From the NCBI RefSeq assembly GCF_033097365.1, contig NZ_AP028461.1, positions 8,370,001-8,434,000 of the forward strand: a stretch of 64,000 nucleotides of DNA. Reading direction: 5' to 3'. A program made the position numbers and the translations under genes. Source of the stretch: Actinoplanes sichuanensis (GTDB lineage: Bacteria; Actinomycetota; Actinomycetes; Mycobacteriales; Micromonosporaceae). The notes under the pieces are model-generated. The model did no database searches. It was not told the DNA's origin and saw nothing but the letters and a program-made list of their open reading frames with translations. Below are positions 7,863 through 16,777 of the stretch, piece after piece (position 1 is the first letter of the stretch; every line of letters starts with the position of its first letter).

Positions 7863-10526
7863 TTATGCGTCCTTCTCCAGCATGAGGTTCTCCCCGGGAC
7901 CATCGGCGTGATCGCCGTTCACGCCGGCCTCCGGCCCGGATGGTGCTTTCTCCCCGGTCGCCGCGTGATCCGCGAGAGCCGGGAGACTGACGGTAGCCGC
8001 ATCGGTGATCGTCACGTCGTCAGGCTGCGCGGCGTGTTCGTCGGCCGTCGGCTGCTCGGTACGGGCCGCATCGGCGCGGCCACGGTTGGTGCCGGTCTGC
8101 AGGGCGCTCATCCGTGAACGCGCCTGCTCGGGGCTGACGGCCGGGCCGGTCGCCTCCGGCTCGACGACAGGCTTGCGCAGCTGCGGGGCCAGGTTCGCCT
8201 GCCGGATCCGGCGGGGCAGCCCGTCCTCGCCGATGATCTCCCCGGTGGTCTCGCCGGGGATCCTCTCGTCGACGACCGGTGTGGTCTCCTCGACCGCCGG
8301 AGCCGAACCGCGCGGCACCGCGCGGGGCGCCACCGGCAGGCCCGCGGCCAGCTCGTCGAGCACCGACAGGTCGACCGTCTTGTCCGCCTCGGCGGAACCG
8401 TTCACCGGCGTCGGCAGCGTCGGCTTACGGGTCCGGCGGCGCTGCACCAGGCCCTCCGCGCTCAACTCGGTCGCGACCGTGCTCGGGGCCGGGCCGGTGA
8501 TCTCCGGGGCGGTCCGGTGGTGACCGTTCAGCGACGGTGCCTCGACCGCCGGGGCACCGGCGATGACCGGGACGTCGTCGGGCGCGGTCGAGCCGCCGGG
8601 CCACTCCGGCAGGGACTTCACGTCAGCGGGCGGGACCTCGGCCGAACCACCGAAGCCGGCCACCAACTCACTCGGGACGAGTACCACCGCGGTGATGCCG
8701 CCGTACGCCGAAGCACGCAGCGAGACCCGGATGTTGTGCCGCTGAGCGAGCTGGGCCACCACGAACAGACCGAGCCGGGCACTGTCCGCCGGATCGAAGT
8801 CGGGTGGCTCGACCAGGCGGCGGTTCGCCTCGAGGATCGCCTCCGGGGTCATGCCCAGACCACGGTCCTCGATCTCGACGGCGTAGCCGTTCGGCAGGGT
8901 CTGGCCGGTCACCTGGACCCGGGTGTGCGGCGGCGAGTACGAGGCCGCGTTCTCGATCAGCTCGGCGAGCAGGTGGATCACGTCACCGACGGACCGGCCG
9001 ACCAGGGACGAGGAGGCGATCGTGCGGATGTCGACCCGCTTGTAGTCCTCCACCTCACTGATCGCGCCACGGACCACGTCGATCACCGGGACCGGGTTGC
9101 GCCAGCCTCGGCCGGGCGCGGCGCCGGCCAGGATGACCAGGTCCTCGGCGTGCCGCCGCATCCGGGTGGCGAGGTGGTCGACCCGGTACAGGTCCTCCAG
9201 CTCCCGCGGATCGGTCTCCCGACGCTCCATCTTGTCCAGCAGGGACAGCTGGCGGTGCAGCAGCGTCTGGCTGCGCCGGGCGATGTTGAGGAAGACCTCG
9301 TTGATGCCGCGCCGGACGTTCGCCTCGTCGACCGCGGACTGCACGGCGGTCCGCTGCACGGCGGTGAACGCGCGGCCGAGCTGGCCGATCTCGTCCTGGC
9401 CGTACGCCAGCGGCGGTGTCTCGGTGTCGACGTCGACCATCTCGCCGCGTTGGAGACGCCGCACCACCGAGGGCAGCTGCTCGGAGGCCAGCTCGATGGC
9501 GTCGCGCCGCAGCCGGATCAGGCGGCCGACCAGCGAGCGACCGAGACGGACCGAGACGTAGACCGAGGCGCCCAGGGCGACCAGACCGAGCACCGCGGCC
9601 AGGCCCAGCTTGCCGAGGATGTCGATGGCGAACGGGGTCGCGTCCTTGGCCACCTGCGAGATCGTGCGCTCGCCGAAGAGCCGCAGCTCCTGGGCGGCGT
9701 AGTCGTACGCGTGTTGCCACTCGGTGCCGGAGACCGGGGGTGCGCCACCCGCGTAGTTCTGCGCCAGCAGCTTGTTCTGCAGGATGTCGAGGTCGATGAA
9801 GGTCGGGTGGATGATCAGCCGGGCGTAGTCGTCCTGCGAGCTCTCCGGCAGGTCGGCCACACCCGCGCCGAGCAGGTACCGCTCGACGCCGATGTACTCG
9901 ATCAGGGTCTCGCGCGTCTTGTTGTCGATCCGGCCGCCCGCGTTGGCCCCGGCCAGCAGCGCGTCGATGCGGCTCAGATACTCCAGGCCACGGAAGGTGG
10001 CGATGACGCCACGGACCTCCCGGTCCACCCGCTCGTGGAAGAACACCGCGGCGGTACGGGAGACGTCGAACGCCAACTCGATGATCGAGTCGTACTTCTG
10101 CGCCAGGTAGAGGAAGCTGGTCTTCCGCTCGTCGACCTCCTGGCGGAGCGGCTCCAGCTCATCGATCTTGACGAGGAAGGCGTCCACCTCGACCTTCAGG
10201 TCGTCGGTCATCTCGGTGTCCGCTGCGGCCAGCCGGAACTCGTCGATGATCTGGTCGGTGGTGTCGCGCTCGCGGCCCAGCTCGGTCTTGGCCGGCCGGG
10301 TGGTGGCCTGATAGATGGCCGAGAAGTGTCGTTCCCGTTGCAGCTGGGCGATCAACCGCAGGCCGGGATCACCCAGTCTCTGCACCGCGTCACGCGCGTT
10401 GAGCAGCGTGAAGGCCGGGCCGGCAGTGACCACGGTCGCGAAGATCCAGATCGCGAGCAACGCGGACAGCGGCACCGCGACCATCGCGATGATCTTCGAA
10501 CGGATCGACCAGTTGCGGCTTCTCAT
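7863..10526 (-). CDS. cvnA: Conservon sensor histidine-kinase-like protein CvnA (nitrate/nitrite-sensing-domain type)
   Basis: Translation from 10526 (MRSRNWSIRSK) gives 887 residues, with GGAG four bases before the ATG; an upstream in-frame start would add 70 residues of unlikely sequence. A membrane helix (about 10-32) is followed by a large extracellular sensor domain resembling the NIT family, a second membrane helix (about 310-330), a HAMP-like linker, and an ATPase domain with N-box HLLAELIENAASYSPP, G1 EIEDRGLGM and G2 RLGLFVVAQLA. There is no standard His phospho-acceptor box, as is usual for CvnA. The last 250 residues are a Pro/Glu/Thr-rich disordered tail. First gene of the conservon operon; CvnA is thought to control the CvnD GTPase state. 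Confidence 0.93.
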   Translation of the reverse strand: MRSRNWSIRSKIIAMVAVPLSALLAIWIFATVVTAGPAFTLLNARDAVQRLGDPGLRLIAQLQRERHFSAIYQATTRPAKTELGRERDTTDQIIDEFRLAAADTEMTDDLKVEVDAFLVKIDELEPLRQEVDERKTSFLYLAQKYDSIIELAFDVSRTAAVFFHERVDREVRGVIATFRGLEYLSRIDALLAGANAGGRIDNKTRETLIEYIGVERYLLGAGVADLPESSQDDYARLIIHPTFIDLDILQNKLLAQNYAGGAPPVSGTEWQHAYDYAAQELRLFGERTISQVAKDATPFAIDILGKLGLAAVLGLVALGASVYVSVRLGRSLVGRLIRLRRDAIELASEQLPSVVRRLQRGEMVDVDTETPPLAYGQDEIGQLGRAFTAVQRTAVQSAVDEANVRRGINEVFLNIARRSQTLLHRQLSLLDKMERRETDPRELEDLYRVDHLATRMRRHAEDLVILAGAAPGRGWRNPVPVIDVVRGAISEVEDYKRVDIRTIASSSLVGRSVGDVIHLLAELIENAASYSPPHTRVQVTGQTLPNGYAVEIEDRGLGMTPEAILEANRRLVEPPDFDPADSARLGLFVVAQLAQRHNIRVSLRASAYGGITAVVLVPSELVAGFGGSAEVPPADVKSLPEWPGGSTAPDDVPVIAGAPAVEAPSLNGHHRTAPEITGPAPSTVATELSAEGLVQRRRTRKPTLPTPVNGSAEADKTVDLSVLDELAAGLPVAPRAVPRGSAPAVEETTPVVDERIPGETTGEIIGEDGLPRRIRQANLAPQLRKPVVEPEATGPAVSPEQARSRMSALQTGTNRGRADAARTEQPTADEHAAQPDDVTITDAATVSLPALADHAATGEKAPSGPEAGVNGDHADGPGENLMLEKDA

Positions 10527-10866
10527 CAAGCTCCGCCAGAAGGGGTTCGGCAGGGAACGATCAGCGGACCGCCCGTGGCACCGGCCGCTGGAAACGGGGG
10601 GAACGTCCGGTACGCCCGTGGCGAGCGCTGGCAAAGAATACGTAATGACGTCCGTCTCAGCTAGCTCCCGGACCCGCCGGATCCCTGCCGTCTCTCCTGT
10701 TTGTCCAGCCAGAACGGCACACGATCTTTTTCTCATCGATCGTCGGTCTTACGACACTGTGCGCCCGCACACTGCCCGATTACGACCCTGGTGCGCGTTG
10801 TTCGCACGGACGGGATTGGCGCGTGGTGCCGGATGGGAATACAGGGACGGAAGAAGGAGGAACCTG
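10527..10866. other. Divergent intergenic region between cvnA and a membrane-protein gene
   Basis: No convincing gene is seen in these 340 bases. The region is locally AT-richer (around AAGAATACGTAATGACG and CGATCTTTTTCTCATCG) and holds only short 5-6 bp inverted repeats such as TGTGCG-CCC-GCACA. It must contain the promoters of both the conservon and the plus-strand pair; AGAAGGAGG just before 10867 is a strong ribosome binding site. Confidence 0.6.
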
Positions 10867-11448
10867 ATGTCCGCCACCGCCACCCTCATCGTCGTCCTGA
10901 TCGTCGTCGTCCTACTGGTGCCGGCCGCGATCGTGGTCGGTGTCCAGGCCGCGCGCCGTCGCCGGTTGCGGCAGACCTTCGGCCCCGAGTACGACCGCGT
11001 GGTCGCCGACACCGGCAACCGCACCGAGGCGGAGAAGGAACTGCTCGAACGCACCAAGCGGCACGCGCAGCTCGAGCTCAAGCCCCTCTCCCCCGAGTCC
11101 CGCACCCGCTACTCCGCCGCCTGGGAAGAGGTCCAGATCCGTTTCGTCGACGACCCGAAGGAGGCGGTCTCGACCGCCGACGAGCTGGTCACCCGACTGA
11201 TCGCCGAGCGGGGCTACCCGACCGGTGACTACGACGAGCGGCTCGCCGACCTGTCCGTGGAGCACGCCGCCACCCTGGAGCACTACCGCTCGGCACACGA
11301 CATCAGCCGGCGCAGCCGTGACGGACAGGCCGAGACCGAGGACCTGCGCCAGGCGCTCGTCCACTACCGCGCTCTCTTCGCCGACCTGCTCGGCGAGGAC
11401 CCGGTCGCGCACACCACCCACCCCGACACCACCGAATCCAGCCGCTGA
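10867..11448 (+). CDS. Single-pass membrane protein with a conserved helical C-terminal domain
   Basis: The ATG is preceded by AGAAGGAGG at good spacing, which fixes the start although the frame is open far upstream. Residues 4-27 are a very hydrophobic anchor (LIVVLIVVVLLVPAAIVV), followed by a basic stop-transfer RRRR and a soluble, charged, helical domain. That domain contains WEEVQIRFVDDPKEAV and a C-terminal VHYRALFADLLGED. The same two blocks recur in the next gene (WRDVQLRFVDDPKGAT and SYRDILDRLLGL), so the two proteins share a domain. Similar uncharacterised proteins are common in actinobacteria. Function unknown; the 12-bp gap to the next gene indicates an operon, and the conservon lies divergently upstream. 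Confidence 0.88.
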   Translation: MSATATLIVVLIVVVLLVPAAIVVGVQAARRRRLRQTFGPEYDRVVADTGNRTEAEKELLERTKRHAQLELKPLSPESRTRYSAAWEEVQIRFVDDPKEAVSTADELVTRLIAERGYPTGDYDERLADLSVEHAATLEHYRSAHDISRRSRDGQAETEDLRQALVHYRALFADLLGEDPVAHTTHPDTTESSR

Positions 11449-11460
11449 GGAGCACCGACG

Positions 11461-12360
11461 ATGCGCTTCTTCTCCAACGAGGCCCAGGACAACGTCGACG
11501 ACAAGAACAACCGCCACGACGACCCCGACGCCACCGCGCCGGTCCCGCAGCAGCGGCCCGGCTCGCCCTGGCAGCACGACACCGACCCGGCGAACACCGC
11601 GACGAGCACGTCCGTCGTGGACGACGCGGACCGGACCGTGGCGTTCAGCGACGGCGTGACCCGCGACCGTGACGACGTGGAGCCGGCACCCAAGCACTCA
11701 CTCCCCGACGACACGGCACCGAAGCACAAGCTCCCCGACGACACCGTCCCGGCCGCCGAAAACGACAAGATCAAGACCGACGATGGGGTACGGCCGGACG
11801 ACACCACGGTCGACTCGGCCCTGGACGACCGTGGCACCTTCGACGACCCGCACGTCAAGGACACCGACTCGACCGGCCCCGACGTCAAGAAGACGGACGC
11901 GGAGACCGACCCCGACTTCAAGAAGACCGACACGGAGACCGACCCGGACGTCAAGGACACCGGCTCGGGCGTCACGGAGTCCGAGCCGGACCTGAAGGAC
12001 ACCGAGCCCGAGGCGGCGAAGGACGAACCGGCCCCGGTGCACGAGACCGACCCCACGCCGGAGCCGCTGGTGACGCCGGTGGCGGCACCCGCGACCGCCA
12101 CCGGTCCGCTGCCGTTCTTCCCGGCCGCCGACACCCAGCCGCTCCGCGACCGCTGGCGTGACGTGCAGCTCCGTTTCGTGGACGACCCGAAGGGCGCGAC
12201 CGCCGACGCGGCCGGCCTGGTCGACGAGGCGGTGGACAAGCTGTCCACGGCCCTGCGTGACCACAAGGGCTCGTTCGCCAAGGGCACCGACGACACCGAG
12301 GCCCTGCGGGTCGAGCTGCGCAGCTACCGCGACATCCTGGACCGCCTGCTCGGCCTCTGA
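11461..12360 (+). CDS. Acidic-repeat protein sharing its C-terminal domain with the upstream gene
   Basis: The first 210 residues are a disordered Asp/Thr/Lys/Pro-rich region with degenerate repeats such as KKTDAETDPDF / KKTDTETDPDV and HSLPDDTAPK / HKLPDDTVPA. The last 85 or so residues fold as a compact helical domain, DRWRDVQLRFVDDPKGATA to SYRDILDRLLGL, clearly homologous to the membrane protein encoded 12 bp upstream. No signal peptide or membrane helix is present, so it is probably cytosolic. A partnership or competition with its membrane-bound paralogue is an inference from shared domain and operon. A strong terminator follows. Confidence 0.88.
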   Translation: MRFFSNEAQDNVDDKNNRHDDPDATAPVPQQRPGSPWQHDTDPANTATSTSVVDDADRTVAFSDGVTRDRDDVEPAPKHSLPDDTAPKHKLPDDTVPAAENDKIKTDDGVRPDDTTVDSALDDRGTFDDPHVKDTDSTGPDVKKTDAETDPDFKKTDTETDPDVKDTGSGVTESEPDLKDTEPEAAKDEPAPVHETDPTPEPLVTPVAAPATATGPLPFFPAADTQPLRDRWRDVQLRFVDDPKGATADAAGLVDEAVDKLSTALRDHKGSFAKGTDDTEALRVELRSYRDILDRLLGL

Positions 12361-12372
12361 CGATCATCGAAC

Positions 12373-12397
12373 AAGGGGGAGCCGTCGGCTCCCCCTT
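12373..12397 (+). terminator. Strong stem-loop terminator
   Basis: A perfect 11-bp stem, AAGGGGGAGCC (12373-12383) pairing with GGCTCCCCCTT (12387-12397), has a 3-base loop and ends in CTTTG. It lies 12 bases after the stop codon of the acidic-repeat protein and closes that two-gene operon. Confidence 0.85.
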
Positions 12398-12398
12398 T

Positions 12399-12492
12399 GT
12401 CATTCGCGATCGGGAGCCGGGGCGACCCCGTCATTCGCGATCGGGATCCAGATCGACATCCGTCATTCGTGCTCGGGATCCGGGTCGACCGG
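12399..12492. repeat. Three tandem 31-32 bp copies of a gene 3' end
   Basis: Three head-to-tail units start at 12399, 12430 and 12462, each beginning GTCATTCG. Read on the minus strand, each unit encodes V-D-x-D-P-(D/E)-x-E followed by a TGA stop. The rightmost unit is the real end of the minus-strand gene at 12463-12912, and the other two are duplicated copies of its stop-codon region now lying downstream. Confidence 0.8.
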
Positions 12493-12912
12493 TGCCGAGA
12501 CCGACCCGCTGGGCTGCACGGACGGCGACGAAGAGTCGCTCGTGGACGGTGAACCGGACGGTTTCGCCGACGACGACGGCGAGACCGACGGCGACGGTGA
12601 GCGCGGCGGAGGCGACGGCGGCACCGGCCGGACCGAGACGCGGCCGGCCTCCGGCGACCGTTCGGCCACGGACGGCGAGGTGGTCGAGGTCAGCGGGGTG
12701 TACGTGTACGTGCTCAGCGGTTCGTCGTCGGGCATCTCCCCGGCGCCGGCCCCGCCGAAGTCCATGTCCGCGCCGGGGAACTGCTCGTCGACCGGTGCGG
12801 GGCGCTGACCTGGGGCGAGATTGACCGCGCCGAGCTGGGCGCCGAGCCACAGGGCCGGTCCGAGACCGACCGCGAGTATGGCTCCGAAGAGCGCCAACGG
12901 CCCTCGTTCCAT
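12463..12912 (-). CDS. Short membrane-anchored Ser/Pro-rich protein
   Basis: The 149-residue protein has one hydrophobic N-terminal segment (residues 5-28, LALFGAILAVGLGPALWLGA) that could be a signal anchor, then a disordered, Ser/Pro/Thr-rich tail of over 80 residues ending VDPDPEHE. The start has an excellent ribosome binding site (GGGGGAGGGG). No enzymatic motif is present. It is likely an envelope protein with a flexible extracellular stalk. Its 3' end is tandemly duplicated downstream. It is convergent with the acidic-repeat gene. Confidence 0.75.
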   Translation of the reverse strand: MERGPLALFGAILAVGLGPALWLGAQLGAVNLAPGQRPAPVDEQFPGADMDFGGAGAGEMPDDEPLSTYTYTPLTSTTSPSVAERSPEAGRVSVRPVPPSPPPRSPSPSVSPSSSAKPSGSPSTSDSSSPSVQPSGSVSAPVDPDPEHE

Positions 12913-13110
12913 GACGGCCCCTCCCCCGCTTCGCCCGACGATCGTCTCGCTCGGCCCGGGACTGTGCTACCCATTCCGGACACCGGTGAAGCGAACGATC
13001 GCTGACGCCATTGTGACCCAAGGTGACAAAGGGATTACTCCTTCGTCGCACACGCGACTGCGGTCACTTTCGGGTACGGGGATGACCACCGAGGGGTTCA
13101 GCCGATCACC

Positions 13111-15411
13111 TCATCGGGTCCCGGCGAGGAACGTCACCGCCTCCTCCCAGGCCGCCCAGCCACCCGGAAGTTCATCGCTGTCGATGGCAGACCGGAGGCT
13201 CAGTTCCCCACCGGCCCGCATGCCGAGCGTCCAGCCTTTGCGCCGACCGGACAATGTGGCGACTCCGGCGACATCGGCGAACGGGACGAACCGTCCGCCA
13301 CCGGGCAGCGCAAGCCCGTCACCCGCGGGAGGAGCGGCCACCTCCCCCTCCGGCGCGGCCGTCCCACCGGCCGACACCGTCGTCCCACCGGCTGACGCGG
13401 TCATCCCGCCGACCGGCACACCGTCCGCCGCGATCCTGGTCAACCGTCGTTTCGACTCCGGTCCGCGCCCGCGCGGCAGCCCCGGCACGAGCAGCAGCCC
13501 GAGGTCGGTGATCAGCACATCGGTACGCGCCCCGTCGGCGGAGAGGTTGATCAGTCCACCCAGGACCTGAGCACGTGTCGAGCCCGGCCGGGACGCCACC
13601 GCCGCGAGATCCACGCCCGCCTCGGTCAGGTAGGCCCGGACCGCCTCGGTGGTCTCCGGGTCGGCCGCCGCGGCCGCCAGCTCGGCGAGATCGAGGTAGG
13701 TCCCGTCGGCCCCGACCACCTCGGCCGCCCCGGTCCAGCTGTGCCGCCACCGGGCCACCCCGCTGCGCAGCGCGGCGAGGGCCAGCATCAGCCCGAGCAG
13801 CTCGACGATCCGGGACGTGGTCTCCTCCGGCGGCGCCTCCGGGAAGACCGTCTCGGCGGCCGCCCGGAGCCGCCCGTCGGCCGCGATCGTGAGCAGCTCG
13901 GCGGCATCCGGTACCGGCTTCCCGACGGCCCGGGAGATCGCCGCCAGGGCGGCTTCCGCCTCGCGTTCCATCTCGGACGTACGAGCCACGCTGAGGCATT
14001 CGTCCCAGCTGACCACGGTGCGTCCGCGAGGCGGGAAGGCGACGACCTGCAACGCCCGCCCGAGCGCCGGCAGATCGGGCACGAGCTCCGCAGCCGGCTT
14101 GCGCTCAGTCGCGCCCGGGGCGGACCCGGCACCCTCCGGCTCCACCCCCGACGCTCCGGCAACCGACCCGGCGCCCACCGAAGACGCTCCGGCGAACATC
14201 TCGGACGCCGAAGTCGGCCCGGCGGGCGCGGCGTCGAACGAGGCCGCGCCCACCGAGTCGGAAGGAGAGCCCGCGAAGCCCGCAGAACCGGAGGCGCCCG
14301 AGGGCGCGGAAGCCGGAGCGGAGGGACCCGCCGGACCGGAAGGAGACGCGCCGGAAGGAGACGCGGACGGGGAGAAACCCGCGGACCCCGAGGAGGCCGC
14401 GGAGGTGGACGGGGACGCGGCGGAGGCCGGGGAGACGGCCGGGGAGGCGGAGGAGGCCGCCGATGCCGAACGGGCGGCCGGGGCCGCCGCGGCGAGAGCG
14501 GCGATTCGCTCGGGCAGGGGCGGGTGGGTGTCCCACGGACCGGTCGGCTCCGGGTCGCGGGCGCGCAGCATGGTCATCTCGGTGGTCCGGGCCGCCAGCA
14601 CCCGCAGCAACCCGCCGAACACGTCGTCGGGCACGAATCCGGCCTGCCACCCGGGGCCTACGTATTCGGCATGGAACAACCGCTGCATCCCGGCCAGCGC
14701 CGGCAGGTCGCGCAGCGCCGCGATGGTCGCCTCGGTGCCGGCGTGCGCCGCCGCGATCCGGTCGGCGGCCAGCTCCTGGGCCCGGCTGAACGGCTCGTCC
14801 ATCCGGCGGTAGAACCCGGCGTATGCCCGCAGCACGATCGCGGCCGGCCCGCGCCGGGAGATCCGCGGCATGGCCCGGCCGACCGCGACCCGGCCACGGT
14901 AGGCGAGCGGCGCCCACCGCCCGAGCGTCGTCGAGCCGTGGGCCAGCTCGTGGGTGACGATCGCGGTGAGCCGGTCCGGTCCGAGCGCCTGGAGCAGCGG
15001 CAGCCCCAGGTAGAGGTCACGCCGCCCACCGATGACCCCGAGCAGTCGGGTGCGCTCGCCGAGGGCCACGGTGGCGTCGGCGACCACGGTCACCCCGGCC
15101 GGTGCGGTGACCCCGGCGGCCGCGGCGGCGCCGTCGATCAACTCCCACAGGCGGGGCGCCTGGTCGCGGGCGACCGCCACCCCGGCCGGCGTGCGGTGCC
15201 GACTGTGCAGGGCGCGCCAGGTCACGTAGGCCAGCGTCCCGGCCGTGGCCAGGCTGAGCGGGACGCCGATCCGGAGCGCGAGCGCACCGGGCAGCGGCGA
15301 CAGCACCGCCCAGACGGCGAGTAGCACGACGACGAGCTGTGCTCCGGCGACGACGAGGAACCCGGCCAGCGCGGCTGCCGACCGCCCCGCCCCTGGTGCA
15401 CCCTTGCTCAA
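13111..15411 (-). CDS. M48-type zinc metalloprotease with a long Ser/Ala/Pro insertion
   Basis: Two N-terminal membrane helices (about 12-35 and 40-68) precede an M48 peptidase core: HELAH at residues 154-158 supplies two zinc ligands and the catalytic Glu, and QELAADR (Glu213) the third ligand, as in HtpX/Ste24. At about residues 311-440 lies a low-complexity run rich in Ser, Ala, Pro and Gly, encoded by 14100-14480; after it comes a roughly 320-residue C-terminal region with no recognised domain. The start is TTG at 15411, supported by GGAGGAG seven bases upstream. M48 enzymes act at the membrane in protein quality control; a substrate cannot be given. Confidence 0.85.
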   Translation of the reverse strand: MSKGAPGAGRSAAALAGFLVVAGAQLVVVLLAVWAVLSPLPGALALRIGVPLSLATAGTLAYVTWRALHSRHRTPAGVAVARDQAPRLWELIDGAAAAAGVTAPAGVTVVADATVALGERTRLLGVIGGRRDLYLGLPLLQALGPDRLTAIVTHELAHGSTTLGRWAPLAYRGRVAVGRAMPRISRRGPAAIVLRAYAGFYRRMDEPFSRAQELAADRIAAAHAGTEATIAALRDLPALAGMQRLFHAEYVGPGWQAGFVPDDVFGGLLRVLAARTTEMTMLRARDPEPTGPWDTHPPLPERIAALAAAAPAARSASAASSASPAVSPASAASPSTSAASSGSAGFSPSASPSGASPSGPAGPSAPASAPSGASGSAGFAGSPSDSVGAASFDAAPAGPTSASEMFAGASSVGAGSVAGASGVEPEGAGSAPGATERKPAAELVPDLPALGRALQVVAFPPRGRTVVSWDECLSVARTSEMEREAEAALAAISRAVGKPVPDAAELLTIAADGRLRAAAETVFPEAPPEETTSRIVELLGLMLALAALRSGVARWRHSWTGAAEVVGADGTYLDLAELAAAAADPETTEAVRAYLTEAGVDLAAVASRPGSTRAQVLGGLINLSADGARTDVLITDLGLLLVPGLPRGRGPESKRRLTRIAADGVPVGGMTASAGGTTVSAGGTAAPEGEVAAPPAGDGLALPGGGRFVPFADVAGVATLSGRRKGWTLGMRAGGELSLRSAIDSDELPGGWAAWEEAVTFLAGTR

Positions 15412-15502
15412 GCCGCGCTCCTCCCGCCCGGTGGGCCACCCAGACTAGGGCCAAAACCGTGCGTAACCGTTTCGTGTCTGCCCTGTGGGTAATACGACCG
15501 CT

Positions 15503-16777
15503 ATGGCTGACCTCGATCAGACACTGGCCGTCGCCCTGAAGGGGTACGCGTGGCTGCCGGATCTCCGCCGCCGGGCGGGTGGCGGGCCGGTGCGGACCCG
15601 GGTGATGGGGCAACCGGCGGTGGGCGTGTGCGGAGCCGCCGCGACCCGGTTCTTCTACGCGGACGGGAATCTGGAGCGGCACACGGCGCTGCCGGGTCTG
15701 GTGGTGCACACGTTGTTCGGCGCGGGCGCGGTGCACACCCTGGACGGCGAGGATCACCGGCGGCGGAAGGCGCTGTTCACGTCGCTGCTGTCGGGTGACG
15801 GGATCGACCGGCTCGCCAAGATAGCCGGGGAGGAGTTCGACGCGGCCGCGGACGGCTGGCGGGGCGGGCCGCCGGTGCGCCTGTTCGACGAGTCGGCGCG
15901 GATCATCGCGCGTGCGGTGTCGCGCTGGGTGGGCGTACCCCTGGAAGATCGTGAAGTCTCTGCTCTGGCCCGGGCTTGTGTCGCGATGGTGGACGGTTTC
16001 GCGACGGCCGGGCCGCGCGCCGCGCGGGCGCTGGTGGCGAGGCGGGTGCAGGAGCGCCGGCTTTCCAAGATCATTGCGGGGATACGGGCGAAGCCGCCGA
16101 CCACGAGCCCGTTGTCGATCGTGGCGCACCACAGCGACGACGGACGACTCCTCGATCCTCGGGTGGCGGCGGTCGAGCTGCTGAACATCCTCCGCCCGGC
16201 GATCGCCGTGTCCTGGTTCGTCGCGTTCGCCGCGCACGCCATGGACATGTGGCCGCGCCATCAGTCCCGGATGCGGGCCGGCGACGACGAGTACACGCTG
16301 GCGTTCACGCACGAGGTGCGGCGGTTCTACCCGTTCGCGCCGTTTCTGGGCGGCCGGGCGACCCGGGACATGTTCTTCCGGGGCGAGCCGATCAAGGCCG
16401 GGACGCTGGTGCTGCTGGACGTCTACGGGCAGAACCACGACCCGGAACTGTGGACCGACCCGTACCGTTTCGACCCGGACCGGTTCCTGGGCCGGGAGAT
16501 CGGCGAGTTCGACCTGATCCCCCAGGGCGGCGGCGACCCGCGGACCGGTCACCGCTGCCCGGGCGAGAAGATCACCATCGCGCTGCTGGGCACGTTGTCC
16601 CGTCGGCTCGCCGAACTCGACCACTACCTGCCGCCGCAGGACACCACGATCGATCTGTCCCGGATCCCGGCGCTGCCGCGGGACCGAATCCGCCTGGTCG
16701 TGCCGGAGCGACAGGTACGGTCGTCGCCCGAGCCGACGCTCAGTGCCAGTCGATCTCTGGCGAGCGGTGGAAGCTGA
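15503..16777 (+). CDS. CYP152-type cytochrome P450 peroxygenase, OleT-like
   Basis: The 424-residue protein belongs to the fatty-acid peroxygenase P450s. Its I-helix reads LLNILRPAIAVSWFVAFA: the Arg231-Pro232 pair that binds the fatty-acid carboxylate replaces the usual acid-alcohol pair. The heme loop QGGGDPRTGHRCPGE (Cys352) is the CYP152 form. These enzymes use H2O2 without redox partners. His78 in FGAGAVHTLDG aligns with His85 of OleT, the alkene-forming decarboxylase, where the hydroxylase P450-BSbeta has Gln. Start chosen at ATG 15503; TAATAC seven bases upstream suggests a leaderless mRNA. An in-frame GTG at 15485 is the alternative. The last 38 bp overlap the convergent GH20 gene. 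Confidence 0.92.
   Translation: MADLDQTLAVALKGYAWLPDLRRRAGGGPVRTRVMGQPAVGVCGAAATRFFYADGNLERHTALPGLVVHTLFGAGAVHTLDGEDHRRRKALFTSLLSGDGIDRLAKIAGEEFDAAADGWRGGPPVRLFDESARIIARAVSRWVGVPLEDREVSALARACVAMVDGFATAGPRAARALVARRVQERRLSKIIAGIRAKPPTTSPLSIVAHHSDDGRLLDPRVAAVELLNILRPAIAVSWFVAFAAHAMDMWPRHQSRMRAGDDEYTLAFTHEVRRFYPFAPFLGGRATRDMFFRGEPIKAGTLVLLDVYGQNHDPELWTDPYRFDPDRFLGREIGEFDLIPQGGGDPRTGHRCPGEKITIALLGTLSRRLAELDHYLPPQDTTIDLSRIPALPRDRIRLVVPERQVRSSPEPTLSASRSLASGGS

Noticed and set aside
8517..10664. 715-codon plus-strand frame opposite cvnA
   Set aside because: Composition is that of an antisense shadow (Arg, Gly, His, Val repeats); the minus strand shows the full conservon sensor.
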